Positions 63,190 through 64,000 of a stretch of DNA of 64,000 nt are shown here, in pieces. The notes below the pieces were generated by a model that saw only the letters and a program-made list of their open reading frames with translations, was not told where the DNA came from and did no database searches. Source of the stretch: Myrmaecium sp. VS I D KN 1 (taxonomy: Eukaryota; Ascomycota; Dothideomycetes; Valsariales; Valsariaceae); the NCBI GenBank assembly GCA_019775845.1, contig JADQAV010000017.1:620001-684000 (forward strand). Direction: 5' to 3'. A program made the translations under genes and the position numbers. The stretch's first letter is position 1. Each line of letters begins with the position of its first letter.

Positions 63190-64000
63190 TCATGATTATG
63201 AATGGAGGGCACTTCCGAGGGGAGAATCTGATAAATGCTCCCCTCGGCGCCCCCCCCACGAGCCACGAGCTCTTCCTCGCCTGTAACAGCCTCCTCGTCC
63301 ATATCATTGCCGCTTGTGGCATGGTTTGCCAACCAGGAATATCGAAAGCTGACCCTCGCTGCTGCGACGCGCATGATGAAGTTCGCGCAGAAGACCGCCA
63401 CGCACATCAGCCCAGGCATCATGGCCCTGTTCACGCAAGGGTCCATCGACCTTCGTGAGCTCTCGGCGAGGCAAAGCTTCACGATGAAGGACGTCAGCGA
63501 AAGGATCGAAAGCTTGGCGCAACACATCGGAATCAGGTCCGGACAAATCCTCCATGATCAGTTCGACGAGGCCTATACGTGGCGAATCCTGTTCCACGAA
63601 GCGCAGGAATATAATAGTACCCTCCACAAGCGGGACATCATGAGAACCTCCCTTCCGGAGCCAGGTCCAGAAGAGGCCGGTCACGGATTCCGAGGTGACC
63701 CATTGGCTCCACTACTATGCCCGCTTGGATATCCTCCTGAATCAAGGGTTCACGCACGTCTAGCTGTTCCGGGAGCAGGTGTTGAATCGCAACCTGGGCC
63801 GGTACAAGTCGACGTTCACCCCGGAAGACCTCGTCGAATGGATGGGGCCTTAGAATACCGCACTGAAGTGCGTCACCGAACGAAACTGAGCGGCGATGCA
63901 GGAGCCGATCCAGCGGCTACCGTATGCGATGCCCACCTCGACGTATACGTACCGCGGCTACAGCGAGATAGAGACTCGCTGGGTTAGCGTGTCGAGCTAC
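63190..64000 (+). pseudogene. Broken helical coding segment of unknown family, cut by window end
   Basis: The frame at 63235-63987 starts with random-looking sequence but is protein-like from about 63330 to 63650, for example RKLTLAAATRMMKFAQKTAT, GIMALFTQGSIDLRELSARQ and SERIESLAQHIGIRSGQILH. Beyond about 63665 another frame becomes the protein-like one (VTDSEVTHWLHYYARLDILL, GRYKSTFTPEDLVEWMG) with stops. I recognise no domain. It could be the continuation of the helicase remnant or a separate neighbour; the gap at 63120-63230 looks non-coding. Confidence 0.4.

Noticed and set aside
1-64000. CRISPR arrays, prokaryotic operons or a biosynthetic gene cluster
   Set aside because: No regular spacer arrays; the genes are eukaryotic with introns; no PKS, NRPS, terpene or cluster regulator genes are present.

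Overview
The window is nuclear DNA of a filamentous ascomycete (Pezizomycotina). The signs are many short spliceosomal introns (mostly 48-110 nt) with GTANGT donors and CTGAC/CTAAC-like branch points, a Ste12 with two C-terminal C2H2 fingers (absent from budding-yeast Ste12), a fungal-type Mmm1, and fungal-style gene density. I cannot name the species; a Eurotiomycete-like or related lineage is only an impression.

Positions 1-49,501 are an ordinary gene-dense region with 16 protein genes and one tRNA. In order: THO2 N-terminal part (-), 5-aminolevulinate synthase hemA (-), a SAM-domain SNF2 ATPase of the Rad54/ATRX type (-), a DUF4203/TMEM198-like membrane protein with a very long tail (+), GET4 (-), an intron-containing tRNA-Gly(CCC) (+), a protein of unknown function (-), the decapping nuclease RAI1/DXO (+), a DDT/WHIM-like chromatin protein (-), ribosomal protein uL2 (+), an endophilin-like BAR protein (+), the SWI/SNF-RSC ATPase SNF2/STH1 (+), MMM1 of ERMES (-), a short-chain dehydrogenase (+), FAF1 (-), HIS6 (+) and STE12 (-). 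The exon models were built by hand; every model has consistent phase from start to stop. There is no functional cluster. Several neighbours are divergent pairs sharing very short spacers (118 bp for the unknown gene/RAI1, 199 bp for MMM1/SDR, 347 bp for FAF1/HIS6), so co-regulation from shared promoters is possible.

From 49.5 kb to 64 kb the character changes. The first 6 kb holds the STE12 leader/promoter side, pyrimidine-rich and simple-sequence DNA and a 2-base assembly gap at 54,535, with no gene I can support. At about 55.83-57.33 kb lies an array of about eight strongly diverged copies of one repeat unit. From about 58.9 kb to the end are remnants of coding DNA: a small Cys-motif ORF, a decayed UPF1-like superfamily 1 helicase gene, and a further broken helical segment cut by the window end. 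Two short blocks are shared between 59.5-59.9 kb and 60.8-61.1 kb in inverted order, which points to truncated tandem copies of one family. This end looks like an accessory, repeat-rich, possibly RIP-affected chromosome segment (inference).

The most interesting points are a symmetric 84-nt zinc-finger exon in STE12 whose skipping would produce one hybrid finger, an 8-nt microexon in RAI1, the repeat array, and the helicase remnant family at the right end. I saw no clear new multi-gene system.
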